From NCBI RefSeq assembly GCF_013141425.1, contig NZ_JABFRA010000130.1, positions 1 to 32,249 of the forward strand: a stretch of DNA of 32,249 bases. The letters run 5' to 3'. Of this stretch, positions 16,881-25,338 are shown piece by piece. The position numbers and the translations under genes were made by a program. Under the pieces are notes generated by a model. That model ran no database searches. It worked only from the letters and a program-made list of their open reading frames with translations, and was not told where the DNA came from. Every line of letters starts with the position of its first letter. Within the stretch, counting starts at the first letter, position 1. Source of the stretch: Methylotenera sp. (GTDB taxonomy: Bacteria > Pseudomonadota > Gammaproteobacteria > Burkholderiales > Methylophilaceae).

Positions 16881-17866
16881 TTGCCACCCTTAGTAAGGTC
16901 GGACGCTAGCATTCTATTGTAAATCTCATCTTCATCACTGAGCGTGATATTGAGTGAGCGAGCCACCTGATAATTCAACATAATGGAAAAATACTTGGGG
17001 GACTGTGGAGGTGGCAATTCACTTGGCGCAGGATGTGCTTTAACCGCCATTTCGGCAGCCTGCTTGGCTAACTGCTTACTGCTGGTATAAACAGCTGCCA
17101 GCGCACCCGCGCGGACGTATGATTGGGAATAGCCGAAAATAGGTTTACGGTAACGATAGCTGGTTAATAATATTGGCTGCGCTGTTTCGCGGCTATAAAT
17201 AGCAGGATCTGGTATCGCCATCAAGACATCGACATGATCAAGCAAAGATTTTAATTTAGGAATCAAATCTGACTCTTGTTCTACGCGCTCTTCAAACACC
17301 ACAAAACCGCTGTCTTCGCCTTCTTTTCTGACGTAATCACCGTACTGCGACGAAGTTGAGCCAAGCAATACACCCAGTTTATTCGCCTTTGGCAATGTTT
17401 GCTTAATCAGTGACATTTGCCGCTCAAATGGTTGATCTAAAATAATTGCACTAAAATTTGTGACGTCACGCCGACTCTTTACCAATAGACTGTTAAAGGA
17501 TGGTAAGGGAGTGAAAACACCCATTACAGGAGTCGAATGAGTCAATTTACTGGAAGCTTCAAGGGCCTTTACACCAAGTGCTATCACCAGTTCACTATTC
17601 TCGGCTACGACCAACTTTTCGTTTTCTGGCAAGGTAATCACATTGACTCTAAGGGTGTTGTGACTGGTCTTAGCTAACTCTGCCTTGAATTGATCGATAA
17701 ACTCCAGGTTTACTTGCGTCGGTGCACTCATCACAATGGTAATGCCCGTGTATGCCTGTGCAAAAAAGGGTACGAATAGACCCAACATCAGCGCAATGCG
17801 CACCAATGCAGCCTGAATGTCATTTTTTTTATAGGCACGATTCAACAAAATTTTACTTCTCAACAA
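16877..17866 (-). CDS. Periplasmic ABC-type substrate-binding protein (TrpX-like family)
   Basis: 329 residues resembling the ABC_sub_bind family (Pfam PF04392). A hydrophobic signal segment at about 23-38 (L-F-V-P-F-F-A-Q-A cut) follows an unusually long, basic start; the true start may be internal. Two lobes follow, with V-I-A-L-G-V-K-A-L-E, K-L-G-V-L-L-G-S-T-S-S-Q-Y, V-L-M-A-I-P-D-P-A-I-Y and K-P-I-F-G-Y-S-Q-S-Y-V-R-A-G-A-L-A-A-V as family-like segments. No ABC permease or ATPase gene is nearby; instead it sits between a TonB receptor (19 bp gap) and a GGDEF/EAL protein (4-bp overlap). This suggests it reports ligand to the sensor instead of feeding a transporter. The ligand is unknown. 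Confidence 0.85.
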   Translation of the reverse strand: MLRSKILLNRAYKKNDIQAALVRIALMLGLFVPFFAQAYTGITIVMSAPTQVNLEFIDQFKAELAKTSHNTLRVNVITLPENEKLVVAENSELVIALGVKALEASSKLTHSTPVMGVFTPLPSFNSLLVKSRRDVTNFSAIILDQPFERQMSLIKQTLPKANKLGVLLGSTSSQYGDYVRKEGEDSGFVVFEERVEQESDLIPKLKSLLDHVDVLMAIPDPAIYSRETAQPILLTSYRYRKPIFGYSQSYVRAGALAAVYTSSKQLAKQAAEMAVKAHPAPSELPPPQSPKYFSIMLNYQVARSLNITLSDEDEIYNRMLASDLTKGGK

Positions 17867-17885
17867 TTCGTCTTATTAGTTTTTA

Positions 17886-19916
17886 TTAAAAATCCAACCT
17901 TACATTGATACGCGCACGTCTTTTCAGGGTGTTGTAATCAGCAAACTCTTCATAATGCTCATTAAATAAATTCTCAACCACAGCCGAAACCTCGCCACTT
18001 AAATGTTGATTTTTAAATTGGCGAGCCAGCCTTACATCGGTTCGTCTTGCTAAATCAACGTAGTTGCCGTCACCGAGCGCGGCTACCTCACTTGTTTGGT
18101 AGTAGGCTAAACTTGCATCCCATTGCGAATCAAATCGATGAGTCAATAAGGCGCTAACGGTGTTGCGCGGCATCGACATGGTGATGTTTCTGGAAGTCTT
18201 CTTTTCGTCGGCATTGATTTTCACGTAGGCATAATTCAGCAGTAGATTGGTGTTTGCCGCAACTGCCCATTTGGCTTGTGCTTCAAAGCCCCTAATATCG
18301 ACATCCCCTGCATTTTTAAAATCCCTTGGTTTTCTCACCAAATAATAGCCAGGTGGTGCAATGTAAACGTGATTAATATCAGACTGGATATAGTCTTTTA
18401 TTTCATCTCTAAAAATTCTGGTGTCTAATTTCAGCTTTCCAAAGTCACCCAAATAACCGATTCCTTTGGAAGTAATTTTTTCTGGGTCTAAATTACCTGT
18501 ATCTGCAAAATAGGCCGCCAAATAATAGGGGCCAGCTACTGTTGGGATAATGACATTTGAGTTGAATTTTTCTTCTAAGTAATTCGGAGTTCTTAGTGCC
18601 TTTGATACGCCAAACCGAAGGGTGTGGTTAGGACTGAGTTTAAAATTAAGGCTCGCGCGCGGTGAGGTATTCGTCCCAGTAAAATCATTGTGCTCTAGCA
18701 TAGCCCCGATATTGAACACAAGCTTATTGACTGGACGCCATTCGGCGTGACCAAACAAGCGCTGTAAATCGAAATGATCTGTTTTTTTATTGCCAAGATA
18801 GTGGGGGGAATACATATTATCTTGGCGCGCACTAATACCCCAGATTCCACGTAGTGATGGTGAGAACGAAACATTATGTTGCGCTTCTATATCATAGCGC
18901 TCCAATTCAATATCATTGTTAATCTGCAAGTAAGGTGAAACTAAATTCATGAACGGTGGTGTTAAATTAACCGTATCAATACGATCATCTGACAAGTCAT
19001 GCGAGTGATAAGCTTGTAGAGAAAAATCATTATTCTCATTCACATTGTGACGCCAACGAATAAGTTCATAGTGATTTAATATCTCACGAGATCTTGGCTC
19101 AAAATAGCGCGTCGTATTGAGCGTTTCATCATCATCGCGATTCCCATTCACTATACCAAGTTCTAAATCAAAGCTATTTTTTTGGTCTAATCGGTAATCA
19201 GCTTGCGCGTTGAGTATGCGCGTACGTTTAAAATCATAACGCTTGTCTAAACCATCGTCATCCCGATAACCAGCGGTAATACGGTAAGTTAAATCGTTAT
19301 ATTTATCGGCATATCGTGCAAAGGCTTCATGGCGGCCGTTGCCATAAGTGGCACTAATGCTGGTACCTTTTTGATCAGCTGGTGACTGCGTGATGATGTT
19401 AATCACCCCAAAGAAAGAATTGGCGCCATAACTGGCGGCATTCGGGCCACGGGTAATTTCAATATGATCGATATCTGCAATTGCGATGGGCAATTCACTC
19501 CACTGCACACCACCGTATAGAGGGCTGTAGACCGAACGGCCATTAATTAACACTTGCATGGAACCAGAATAAGCCGTTGTCATGCCGTGGTAACTCACAG
19601 TATGATTGGTGTTATGCACAAAGCCCGCATTTGTGCCGACATAAAAGCCAGGCACTAGGCGAAATATTTCAGGCAAGTCCACAATACCTGAAGCGCGTAT
19701 GGTTTCACGATCTATTACAGTAACAGCGGATGGCGCATCGGCAATCGATTGCGACAGACGAGAAACCGTTAGCACGCGCGGTATTTCGCCTATGTAATCC
19801 TCTTCCGTCACTTCTTGAATGGCAACATCTTCCGCCATTGAGACTTGACTGAACACTGTCAACATTACAAAAAGTAATAATTCAAAAAGCAGTGAAGAAA
19901 ATTTCCAGTTAAACAT
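17886..19916 (-). CDS. TonB-dependent outer-membrane receptor
   Basis: 676 residues: a signal peptide (about 1-28, ending V-S-M-A), an N-terminal plug (about 45-175: D-A-P-S-A-V-T-V-I-D-R, L-P-E-I-F-R-L-V-P-G-F-Y-V-G, V-L-I-N-G-R-S-V, I-E-I-T-R-G-P-N-A-A-S-Y-G, F-F-G-V-I-N-I-I-T), and a 22-strand-type barrel ending in R-I-N-V-R-L-D-F with the terminal phenylalanine needed for membrane insertion. It would import or sense an unknown ligand using TonB-ExbBD energy; no tonB gene is in the window. AGGAGA lies just upstream of the ATG. It is the first gene of a three-gene set with the binding protein and the GGDEF/EAL enzyme. Confidence 0.95.
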   Translation of the reverse strand: MFNWKFSSLLFELLLFVMLTVFSQVSMAEDVAIQEVTEEDYIGEIPRVLTVSRLSQSIADAPSAVTVIDRETIRASGIVDLPEIFRLVPGFYVGTNAGFVHNTNHTVSYHGMTTAYSGSMQVLINGRSVYSPLYGGVQWSELPIAIADIDHIEITRGPNAASYGANSFFGVINIITQSPADQKGTSISATYGNGRHEAFARYADKYNDLTYRITAGYRDDDGLDKRYDFKRTRILNAQADYRLDQKNSFDLELGIVNGNRDDDETLNTTRYFEPRSREILNHYELIRWRHNVNENNDFSLQAYHSHDLSDDRIDTVNLTPPFMNLVSPYLQINNDIELERYDIEAQHNVSFSPSLRGIWGISARQDNMYSPHYLGNKKTDHFDLQRLFGHAEWRPVNKLVFNIGAMLEHNDFTGTNTSPRASLNFKLSPNHTLRFGVSKALRTPNYLEEKFNSNVIIPTVAGPYYLAAYFADTGNLDPEKITSKGIGYLGDFGKLKLDTRIFRDEIKDYIQSDINHVYIAPPGYYLVRKPRDFKNAGDVDIRGFEAQAKWAVAANTNLLLNYAYVKINADEKKTSRNITMSMPRNTVSALLTHRFDSQWDASLAYYQTSEVAALGDGNYVDLARRTDVRLARQFKNQHLSGEVSAVVENLFNEHYEEFADYNTLKRRARINVRLDF

Positions 19917-19954
19917 TAGAATTTCTCCTATGTATTAACAATGCATGAGTAATA

Positions 19955-19960
19955 ATTATA
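19955..19960 (-). promoter_or_regulatory. Candidate -10 element of the TonB-receptor operon
   Basis: A perfect TATAAT on the minus strand lies in the 57-bp gap after the AI-2E-family gene, about 39 bp before the receptor ATG. No good -35 is seen at 16-18 bp, so it may be weak or activator-dependent. It suggests that the receptor cassette has its own start within the long minus-strand gene run. Confidence 0.35.
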
Positions 19961-19973
19961 CGATGAATAGCCA

Positions 19974-21029
19974 TTATAGGGTTTCCAGCAGTTTCTTATT
20001 CTGAGTGGCAATCCAATGCGTAATCAGCGTCAAGCCAACTGCGAGCAATGTCGGTCCCAGAAAAATACCAATGAAGCCAAATGCAAGCGCACCACCGAGA
20101 ACCCCTAATACCACAAGCAATAATGGTAAGTGAGATGAGTGACTAATAAGAATAGGCTTAATTACATTATCCACGCTACTAATGGCCAGTAAGCCATAAA
20201 AAGCCATAAAAATAGCCCAACCATGATTCCCGTGGTTATATAACCATATCGTAGCGCCACCCCACACTAATGGCGGCCCCACTGGAATAACAGACAAGAA
20301 AAATGTAGCCAAAGCCAGCAACAGCGGCACTGGCGCGCCTGCAATCAAAAAACCCAACAAGGCTACGGCAGATTGTGCCAAAGCTGTGCCAAAAATCCCC
20401 AACATAACGCCTTTTACCGTATTGCACGAAAGATGCAGCATCTCTTCGCCCAACTCACCGCCCAATCTCCGCACAATCGCGATTAAGCCTTTGGCAAGTC
20501 GAGTACCGTCACGATAAAAGAAAAATGCCACGAATACCACAAGCAATAACTGTAAAAAGCCACCCGCGATGAGTTGTACCGCGCGCAAACTAAAGGCGCG
20601 CATCGGCTCATAATATTGCTGCAACAACTTCATTAATTCTTCATGGCTAGCGGCTGCGCGCTCCCATGCATTGCTAATCTGCTCCCCAACAAGCGGCAGA
20701 TTTCGCATCCAATCGGGAGCGTGTGGCTGTAGATTTTGCAACACAACCGCGAGTTCATCAAACAAATTGGCGGCTGAATCCGTAACATTTGCTGCAAGGT
20801 AAGCCATTGGTAAAATCAAGGCAACTAACAACAATAGCGTCATGGTGATGGCAGCCAAGGTATCGCGCTGACCAAAACTCGACCATAATTTATGGTAAAT
20901 AGGCCAGGTAAACAGACAAAATATAGCGGCAAACAAAACTGCCGCCATGAAAGGCTGTAAAACATAGATGCAACCAATCACCAATAAGGCGATTAAGGCG
21001 ATACGAGTGACTTGGTTGGTATTTATCAT
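19974..21029 (-). CDS. AI-2E/PerM-family membrane permease
   Basis: A polytopic inner-membrane protein of the AI-2 exporter-like family (Pfam PF01594). The visible pattern fits: paired N-terminal helices (about 8-40), a helix at about 58-80, a soluble region (80-145), then a C-terminal block of helices containing F-F-F-Y-R-D-G (the conserved F-Y-R-D-G-like motif), P-V-G-P-P-L-V-W-G, D-N-V-I-K-P-I-L-I and G-F-I-G-I-F-L-G-P. Members export AI-2 or act as ion/proton antiporters, so the substrate cannot be told. The ATG at 21029 gives a 4-bp ATGA overlap with the preceding gene and 351 residues; an ATG at 21041 is an alternative. Confidence 0.9.
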   Translation of the reverse strand: MINTNQVTRIALIALLVIGCIYVLQPFMAAVLFAAIFCLFTWPIYHKLWSSFGQRDTLAAITMTLLLLVALILPMAYLAANVTDSAANLFDELAVVLQNLQPHAPDWMRNLPLVGEQISNAWERAAASHEELMKLLQQYYEPMRAFSLRAVQLIAGGFLQLLLVVFVAFFFYRDGTRLAKGLIAIVRRLGGELGEEMLHLSCNTVKGVMLGIFGTALAQSAVALLGFLIAGAPVPLLLALATFFLSVIPVGPPLVWGGATIWLYNHGNHGWAIFMAFYGLLAISSVDNVIKPILISHSSHLPLLLVVLGVLGGALAFGFIGIFLGPTLLAVGLTLITHWIATQNKKLLETL

Positions 21030-21925
21030 TTGCTGACCCATTTTGATTTAATTTTAAACCACAACTTACGCATCAAAATAATCAGAGGAATCCCAAATAT
21101 CAGCCACGGCAATATCGTTACAAAAAAGGTAATTACCGCAGCAAAACTTTCCATCATGACACGCCCAGCATTTTTAAAGGCTTGCGCAACAGGCGAGAAG
21201 AAGCCTTGCTCAGTGATACCCTGCTTTGCCGTAAAATCAATCGTTACCGCAACTAATTCAGTTTCTTGCGCCAATACTTTGCGCACCCCTTGAATAGTAT
21301 CCAATTGGCTTTGCGTATTCACTAATTCGCGTTGCACTTCAATCAGGTCTTTGAACTTGGCTGACTTATCAGTCAACATGACACGTAAGCTATCACGAAA
21401 CTCCGTTAGATTATTAATGCGTGCTTCTGCGTCAATCACAGCATCGGTTTTATCTTCGCTATCACGATGGTGCTGCAATACTTGAGCATTCTTTGCCAAG
21501 CCTGTAAGAAATATCTCAACCGATCTTGGCGGCACGCGTGCTGAGAGGCTTGCAGAGGGCGGGCTATAAGGTGTTTCACGATTATAATTCGCCGTTAGAA
21601 TCTGACATTTCAATTGCTCACAATGCGCGACTGTCGCGTCAAACGCCGCCTGCATTTTCTCCGCTTCCGTTTCCACTGTCAGCGCATGCCGCAATGCAAT
21701 ATAACGTTTAACCGCTGCACTCGCATTCGGTTCGCTTACTTCTGTGAGTGATTCTGTACCGCCGCCTGCATCCTCCACAATTTTGGCCCTTGCTAGATCA
21801 CCTGCAGGTACGGGTGCCATAGCCACATTTGGGGCAAATTCTGCTTCCGGTGGCTGCTGTCTTTGACCGCATGTAGCCAAAAACAACACGGCCAAAATCA
21901 AAACCAATTTACTCAGATAATTCAT
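21026..21925 (-). CDS. DUF4349-family lipoprotein with C-terminal membrane helix
   Basis: 299 residues. A lipoprotein signal (L-F-L-A-T-C, C19) starts it. A Pro/Ala/Glu-rich linker (20-65) leads to a domain of the DUF4349 type (about 70-235): R-Y-I-A-L-R-H-A-L-T-V-E-T, V-P-P-R-S-V-E-I-F, a helical coiled region with A-R-I-N-N-L-T-E-F-R-D-S-L and L-I-E-V-Q-R-E-L-V-N-T-Q-S-Q-L-D. A hydrophobic helix follows (about 262-285), then a basic tail. Function unknown; a lipid anchor and a helix at opposite ends suggest an envelope-attached protein. A good GGAGCAAAG ribosome site precedes the ATG. It overlaps the AI-2E-family gene, so they are probably coupled. Confidence 0.85.
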   Translation of the reverse strand: MNYLSKLVLILAVLFLATCGQRQQPPEAEFAPNVAMAPVPAGDLARAKIVEDAGGGTESLTEVSEPNASAAVKRYIALRHALTVETEAEKMQAAFDATVAHCEQLKCQILTANYNRETPYSPPSASLSARVPPRSVEIFLTGLAKNAQVLQHHRDSEDKTDAVIDAEARINNLTEFRDSLRVMLTDKSAKFKDLIEVQRELVNTQSQLDTIQGVRKVLAQETELVAVTIDFTAKQGITEQGFFSPVAQAFKNAGRVMMESFAAVITFFVTILPWLIFGIPLIILMRKLWFKIKSKWVSK

Positions 21926-21956
21926 CTTTGCTCCAATATTAACTGTAGTTTAGGTT

Positions 21957-22535
21957 CTACTTTGACAACGATTTTAAGGCTTGCTTAATGCCTTCAGACA
22001 CTGTGGTATCGGCAGACAATAATTTCACAGCAGCCAAAGCCTCACGTTCATTGTACCCTAATGAAATCAAAGCATTCAGTACATCGCTGCTGGCAGATTT
22101 TGGCTGACTACTGCTGCTTGCGGTTAAACCTGCCACCGTGAATTTATCTTTTAACTCAAGCAACAAACGCTCGGCTGTTTTTTTACCCACACCCGGCACA
22201 CGCGTGAGCATTGCGCTGTCTTGCATGGCGACTGCTTGCACTAAATCGTCAATCGACAGGCCACTTAAAATGGAAAGCGCTGACTTTGCGCCAATGCCAT
22301 TCACTTTAAGCAACTGCCTGAAAGTCGCACGTTCTTGGTCACTGCCAAAGCCATATAAAAGCTGTGCATCTTCGCGCACCACAAAATGTGTGAGTATCAC
22401 CACTTTTTCGCCAATGGAGGGCAAGTTGTAAAAAGTGCTCATCGGCACTTCGCATTCATAACCCACGCCATTGCAGTCAATCAGCACCAGCGGTGGTGTT
22501 TTTTCTAGCAAAATTCCGTTTAGTCGTCCAATCAT
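21957..22535 (-). CDS. ruvA: Holliday junction-binding protein RuvA
   Basis: RuvA holds the four-way junction and loads RuvB. The start is at the ATG at 22535, giving 192 residues beginning [12 protein letters not shown]. The open frame extends 69 codons upstream, but that part is the prenyltransferase gene in another frame. Domains: OB-fold (1-62), helix-hairpin-helix pair ([11 protein letters not shown] and [12 protein letters not shown]), a Ser-rich linker (about 133-147), and C-terminal domain III that contacts RuvB ([11 protein letters not shown]). It overlaps the upstream prenyltransferase gene by 4 bp (ATGA). Confidence 0.96.
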   Translation of the reverse strand: MIGRLNGILLEKTPPLVLIDCNGVGYECEVPMSTFYNLPSIGEKVVILTHFVVREDAQLLYGFGSDQERATFRQLLKVNGIGAKSALSILSGLSIDDLVQAVAMQDSAMLTRVPGVGKKTAERLLLELKDKFTVAGLTASSSSQPKSASSDVLNALISLGYNEREALAAVKLLSADTTVSEGIKQALKSLSK

Positions 22536-23482
22536 GGCATCTTCCAAATCATTACTAATGTTAACAATAGCGCATGGCTCAGCATCGCCGCAAGTGTCAA
22601 TTGAATGGCGGGCTTGAGCTGGGCTGGCATGGCGGCAAATTCTCGCAGAATCAATGTAGCTTTTATAGAAAATATAATTGGCAATGCTGATATTAGGGCT
22701 AGTATTGGCAGGTTGCCAAGATTTACAAAGTAGCACAACCATAAAACAGCAAGCATGGCTAAAAGTGGATAAATCCGAACGGCTTGCGTGAGCGGCAAGC
22801 GTACAACCAAATGGCGCTTACCAGCAGCCGCATCGGCTTTTCTATCAGGAAATTGATTGATAAAAAGTAGATTAGTCACTAACAGGGCATAAGGCATACC
22901 CACCATAAAGGGCTGCAATGAAAGGGTGCGTCGTTGCACAAAATCTGCGCCTAATACAATGCCAAGAAACCCTGCCAACACACATAGCTCACCTAAGCCA
23001 CGCCCATTTAAACTTAACGGAGATGCCGAGTAAGCCCAGCCAATCAATACACCCAGAGCGCCAATAGCAAGTAAGCTAGCGCCCACTAACCAAGATAAAT
23101 ATAGTCCGCCAAGCATCGCAATAATCAGTAAAGCGTATCCAAAATAGGCCGTCTGTGAAGTCGTTAAAACACCATTTTGAATAAAGCGGCTGCCACCAGT
23201 AAAAGGATACAAACGCTCATTATTCATTGCATCTGTACCACTCAATGCGTCAAAATAATCATTAAGCACGTTGACGCCTGCATGCACCAACAGTGCTAGA
23301 GAAATCGTGATAAGAGCCATGCTAAATTGAAAAGTGACCCCTGAATATACAGCACCAGCGATACCAAGCGAACAAGCCGCCAAAGTGGCTAAAAGAAACG
23401 CTGGGCGAGTTGCCGCAAAATAGAGTTGAATTGGATTTGAGTATTGCGCTTTTTCAGGCTCTAAAATATCTCGACTAGCCAT
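22532..23482 (-). CDS. UbiA-superfamily prenyltransferase (MenA-like)
   Basis: A multi-helix membrane enzyme that would join an isoprenoid chain to an aromatic acceptor. The 316 residues contain the first aspartate motif N74-D-Y-F-D78 followed by S-G-T-D, and the second D213-R-K-A-D217, both needed for Mg-diphosphate binding; about eight to nine hydrophobic helices are seen. The sequence resembles 1,4-dihydroxy-2-naphthoate prenyltransferase (MenA) more than UbiA, but no other menaquinone gene is in the window and most betaproteobacteria use ubiquinone, so the acceptor is unknown. The ATG at 23482 overlaps the ruvC stop by one base (TGATG), and the end overlaps ruvA by 4 bp. The gene is therefore tightly embedded between ruvC and ruvA. 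Confidence 0.85.
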   Translation of the reverse strand: MASRDILEPEKAQYSNPIQLYFAATRPAFLLATLAACSLGIAGAVYSGVTFQFSMALITISLALLVHAGVNVLNDYFDALSGTDAMNNERLYPFTGGSRFIQNGVLTTSQTAYFGYALLIIAMLGGLYLSWLVGASLLAIGALGVLIGWAYSASPLSLNGRGLGELCVLAGFLGIVLGADFVQRRTLSLQPFMVGMPYALLVTNLLFINQFPDRKADAAAGKRHLVVRLPLTQAVRIYPLLAMLAVLWLCYFVNLGNLPILALISALPIIFSIKATLILREFAAMPAQLKPAIQLTLAAMLSHALLLTLVMIWKMP

Positions 23483-24045
23483 CAAACCAGCCGCCCGCCG
23501 CGCACGCGATAACCTGCAGTTGCAAGCCTACCCAAACCTTGCCCGCCGTGTGCATGACAAATAGCGCAAGCCAAAGCATCGGCGGAATCTGGCTTAGGTG
23601 TTGCAGGTAAATTGAGAAGGCGTTTAACCATTTCTTGCACTTGCTCTTTCTGGGCATGTCCGTTGCCAACCACTGCTTGTTTGACTTGTAGCGCAGTATA
23701 TTCAGCGACACTTAGATTACGAATTACCGCTGCGCTAATGGCCGCACCACGTGCTTGGCCTAACAGTAATGTTGATTGCGGGTTTACATTCACAAACACT
23801 TTTTCTATAGCAACTTGATTCGGTTTGTAAGTATCAATCACCTCAAACAAACCATCTAAGATAATTTTCAAACGAGCAGGCAATTCTTCCCTGTCATCCT
23901 CGCCTTCAATCTTATTCTTCTTACCGCTGGCGGTTTTAATTGTACCGCTTGCGATGTAGGTAATTTTTTCACCTATTTTTTCGATGACCCCGAACCCCGT
24001 TAATCGCAGGCCGGGGTCAATGCCAAGGATACGAGTAACACTCAT
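23482..24045 (-). CDS. ruvC: Holliday junction resolvase RuvC
   Basis: RuvC cleaves Holliday junctions. The start is at the ATG at 24045 ([12 protein letters not shown]); an upstream TTG is unlikely. The 187 residues retain all four catalytic acids: D10 (G-I-D-P-G), E81 (A-I-E-K-V-F), D153 and D156 (P-D-S-A-D-A-L-A). Compared with the E. coli protein, about 14-16 extra Lys/Glu/Asp-rich residues sit at about 39-54, just before L-P-A-R-L. It precedes the prenyltransferase gene, one base overlapping. Confidence 0.96.
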   Translation of the reverse strand: MSVTRILGIDPGLRLTGFGVIEKIGEKITYIASGTIKTASGKKNKIEGEDDREELPARLKIILDGLFEVIDTYKPNQVAIEKVFVNVNPQSTLLLGQARGAAISAAVIRNLSVAEYTALQVKQAVVGNGHAQKEQVQEMVKRLLNLPATPKPDSADALACAICHAHGGQGLGRLATAGYRVRGGRLV

Positions 24046-24097
24046 CGACTGTAACAATTCACAAAAGTAGATGGATTAATCAAAGCGTTTTCTCAGG

Positions 24098-24553
24098 TTA
24101 AATCGCCTTGTTGTAGCTATAAAACACTTCATCACGCACCCAACCTAAACTTTCGTAAAGCGCTTGCGCGGCTAAATTTGTTTTAGCCGTGGTTAAATCT
24201 AATCGTAAAAAATCATTTGCTTTGGCATACTCATGCGCAGCCAACATGAGTAATTTTCCAGCACCTACTTTTCTACTTGAAGCATCGACAAATAAGTCAT
24301 AAAGCACACAGATTGGCGCTGCAATTACAGAACAAAATGTAGGATAAAGCTGGCAAAAACCAATTAATTTTTGCTGAGCATCTGTAGCTACGAAAATTGT
24401 TGAATCATGATTGAGCAACCTAGCCTTGATGAAGCTTTCGGCTAAATCAATATTATTTGGCTGCTCGTAAAATTGACGATAATCATTGAATAATCTTGCT
24501 AATTGTTTACTATCATCCGAACTTGCACGCCTGATAACGATTGAAGACATCAT
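24098..24553 (-). CDS. GNAT-family N-acetyltransferase
   Basis: 151 residues with the GCN5-related acetyltransferase pattern: I-R-R-A-S-S-D-D start, central strand L-Y-D-L-F-V-D, then the acetyl-CoA loop R-K-V-G-A-G-K-L-L-M (a variant of the Q/R-x-x-G-x-G/A motif), and A-A-Q-A-L-Y-E-S-L-G-W near the end. The substrate is unknown. The start at 24553 overlaps the yebC stop by one base (TAATG); a second ATG follows directly at 24550. It lies between yebC and ruvC, which are often adjacent in proteobacteria. Confidence 0.9.
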   Translation of the reverse strand: MMSSIVIRRASSDDSKQLARLFNDYRQFYEQPNNIDLAESFIKARLLNHDSTIFVATDAQQKLIGFCQLYPTFCSVIAAPICVLYDLFVDASSRKVGAGKLLMLAAHEYAKANDFLRLDLTTAKTNLAAQALYESLGWVRDEVFYSYNKAI

Positions 24554-25278
24554 TAGTCTTCAATCACCGCAGTAGTATAGACATCCTGCACATCATCCAA
24601 ATCTTCGAGTGCATCCAATATTTTCTGCATTTTCACGGCATCATCACCCGCAAACTCGACTTCACTCATTGGCTTCATGGTGATTTCAGCCACCACCGCT
24701 TTTAACCCTGCTGATTCAAGGGCTTCTTTCACCGCTACAAATTCATTGGCAGGCGTAATCACTTCAATACTGCCATCTTCATCCGTCACAATGTCTTCCG
24801 CACCAGCTTCTAGCGCTACTTCCATCACTTTATCTTCACTGGTACCTGGTTCATAAACCAAGCTCCCACAGTGTTTGAACATGAAAGCCACCGAGCCATC
24901 CGTACCCAAATTACCGCCAAACTTAGTCAAGGCATGGCGCACATCCGCCACAGCACGTTGTTTATTATCGGTTAAACAATCAATAATAATCGCCGCACCG
25001 TTAATGCCGTAACCTTCATAGCGGATTTCCTCGTAATTTACGCCTTCTAATTCACCCGTGCCTTTTTTAATGGCACGGGTAATATTGTCTGAGGGCATAT
25101 TTTCTTCTTTTGCTTCTGCCACTGCCGCGCGTAAACGCGGGTTCATTGCCGCATCACCGCCACCTAGACGTGCGGCTACGGTAATTTCCTTAATCAGTTT
25201 AGTGAAAATCTTGCCGCGCTTCGCATCTTGACGACCTTTGCGGTGTTGAATATTTGCCCATTTACTATGACCTGCCAT
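24553..25278 (-). CDS. yebC: YebC/PmpR-family protein (translation or transcription regulator)
   Basis: The 241 residues start with the family hallmark [18 protein letters not shown], and continue with [17 protein letters not shown]-(I/P)-x-G-A-A-I-I-I, [12 protein letters not shown] and the C-terminal L-D-D-V-Q-D-V-Y-T. YebC proteins are annotated as transcription regulators; recent work links them to relief of ribosome stalling. The aspS...yebC-ruvC order matches other proteobacteria, but here aspS is 6 kb away and an acetyltransferase gene follows. Confidence 0.95.
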   Translation of the reverse strand: MAGHSKWANIQHRKGRQDAKRGKIFTKLIKEITVAARLGGGDAAMNPRLRAAVAEAKEENMPSDNITRAIKKGTGELEGVNYEEIRYEGYGINGAAIIIDCLTDNKQRAVADVRHALTKFGGNLGTDGSVAFMFKHCGSLVYEPGTSEDKVMEVALEAGAEDIVTDEDGSIEVITPANEFVAVKEALESAGLKAVVAEITMKPMSEVEFAGDDAVKMQKILDALEDLDDVQDVYTTAVIED

Positions 25279-25338
25279 GTGACCTACCCTTAATACTTGA
25301 AAAATAAACTGAATTTTAACACAAGCTTATACTGTCAC

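Noticed and set aside
22536-22742. Longer N-terminus for RuvA
   Set aside because: The extra 69 codons lie within the prenyltransferase gene and do not resemble RuvA; the normal M-I-G-R start is at 22535.
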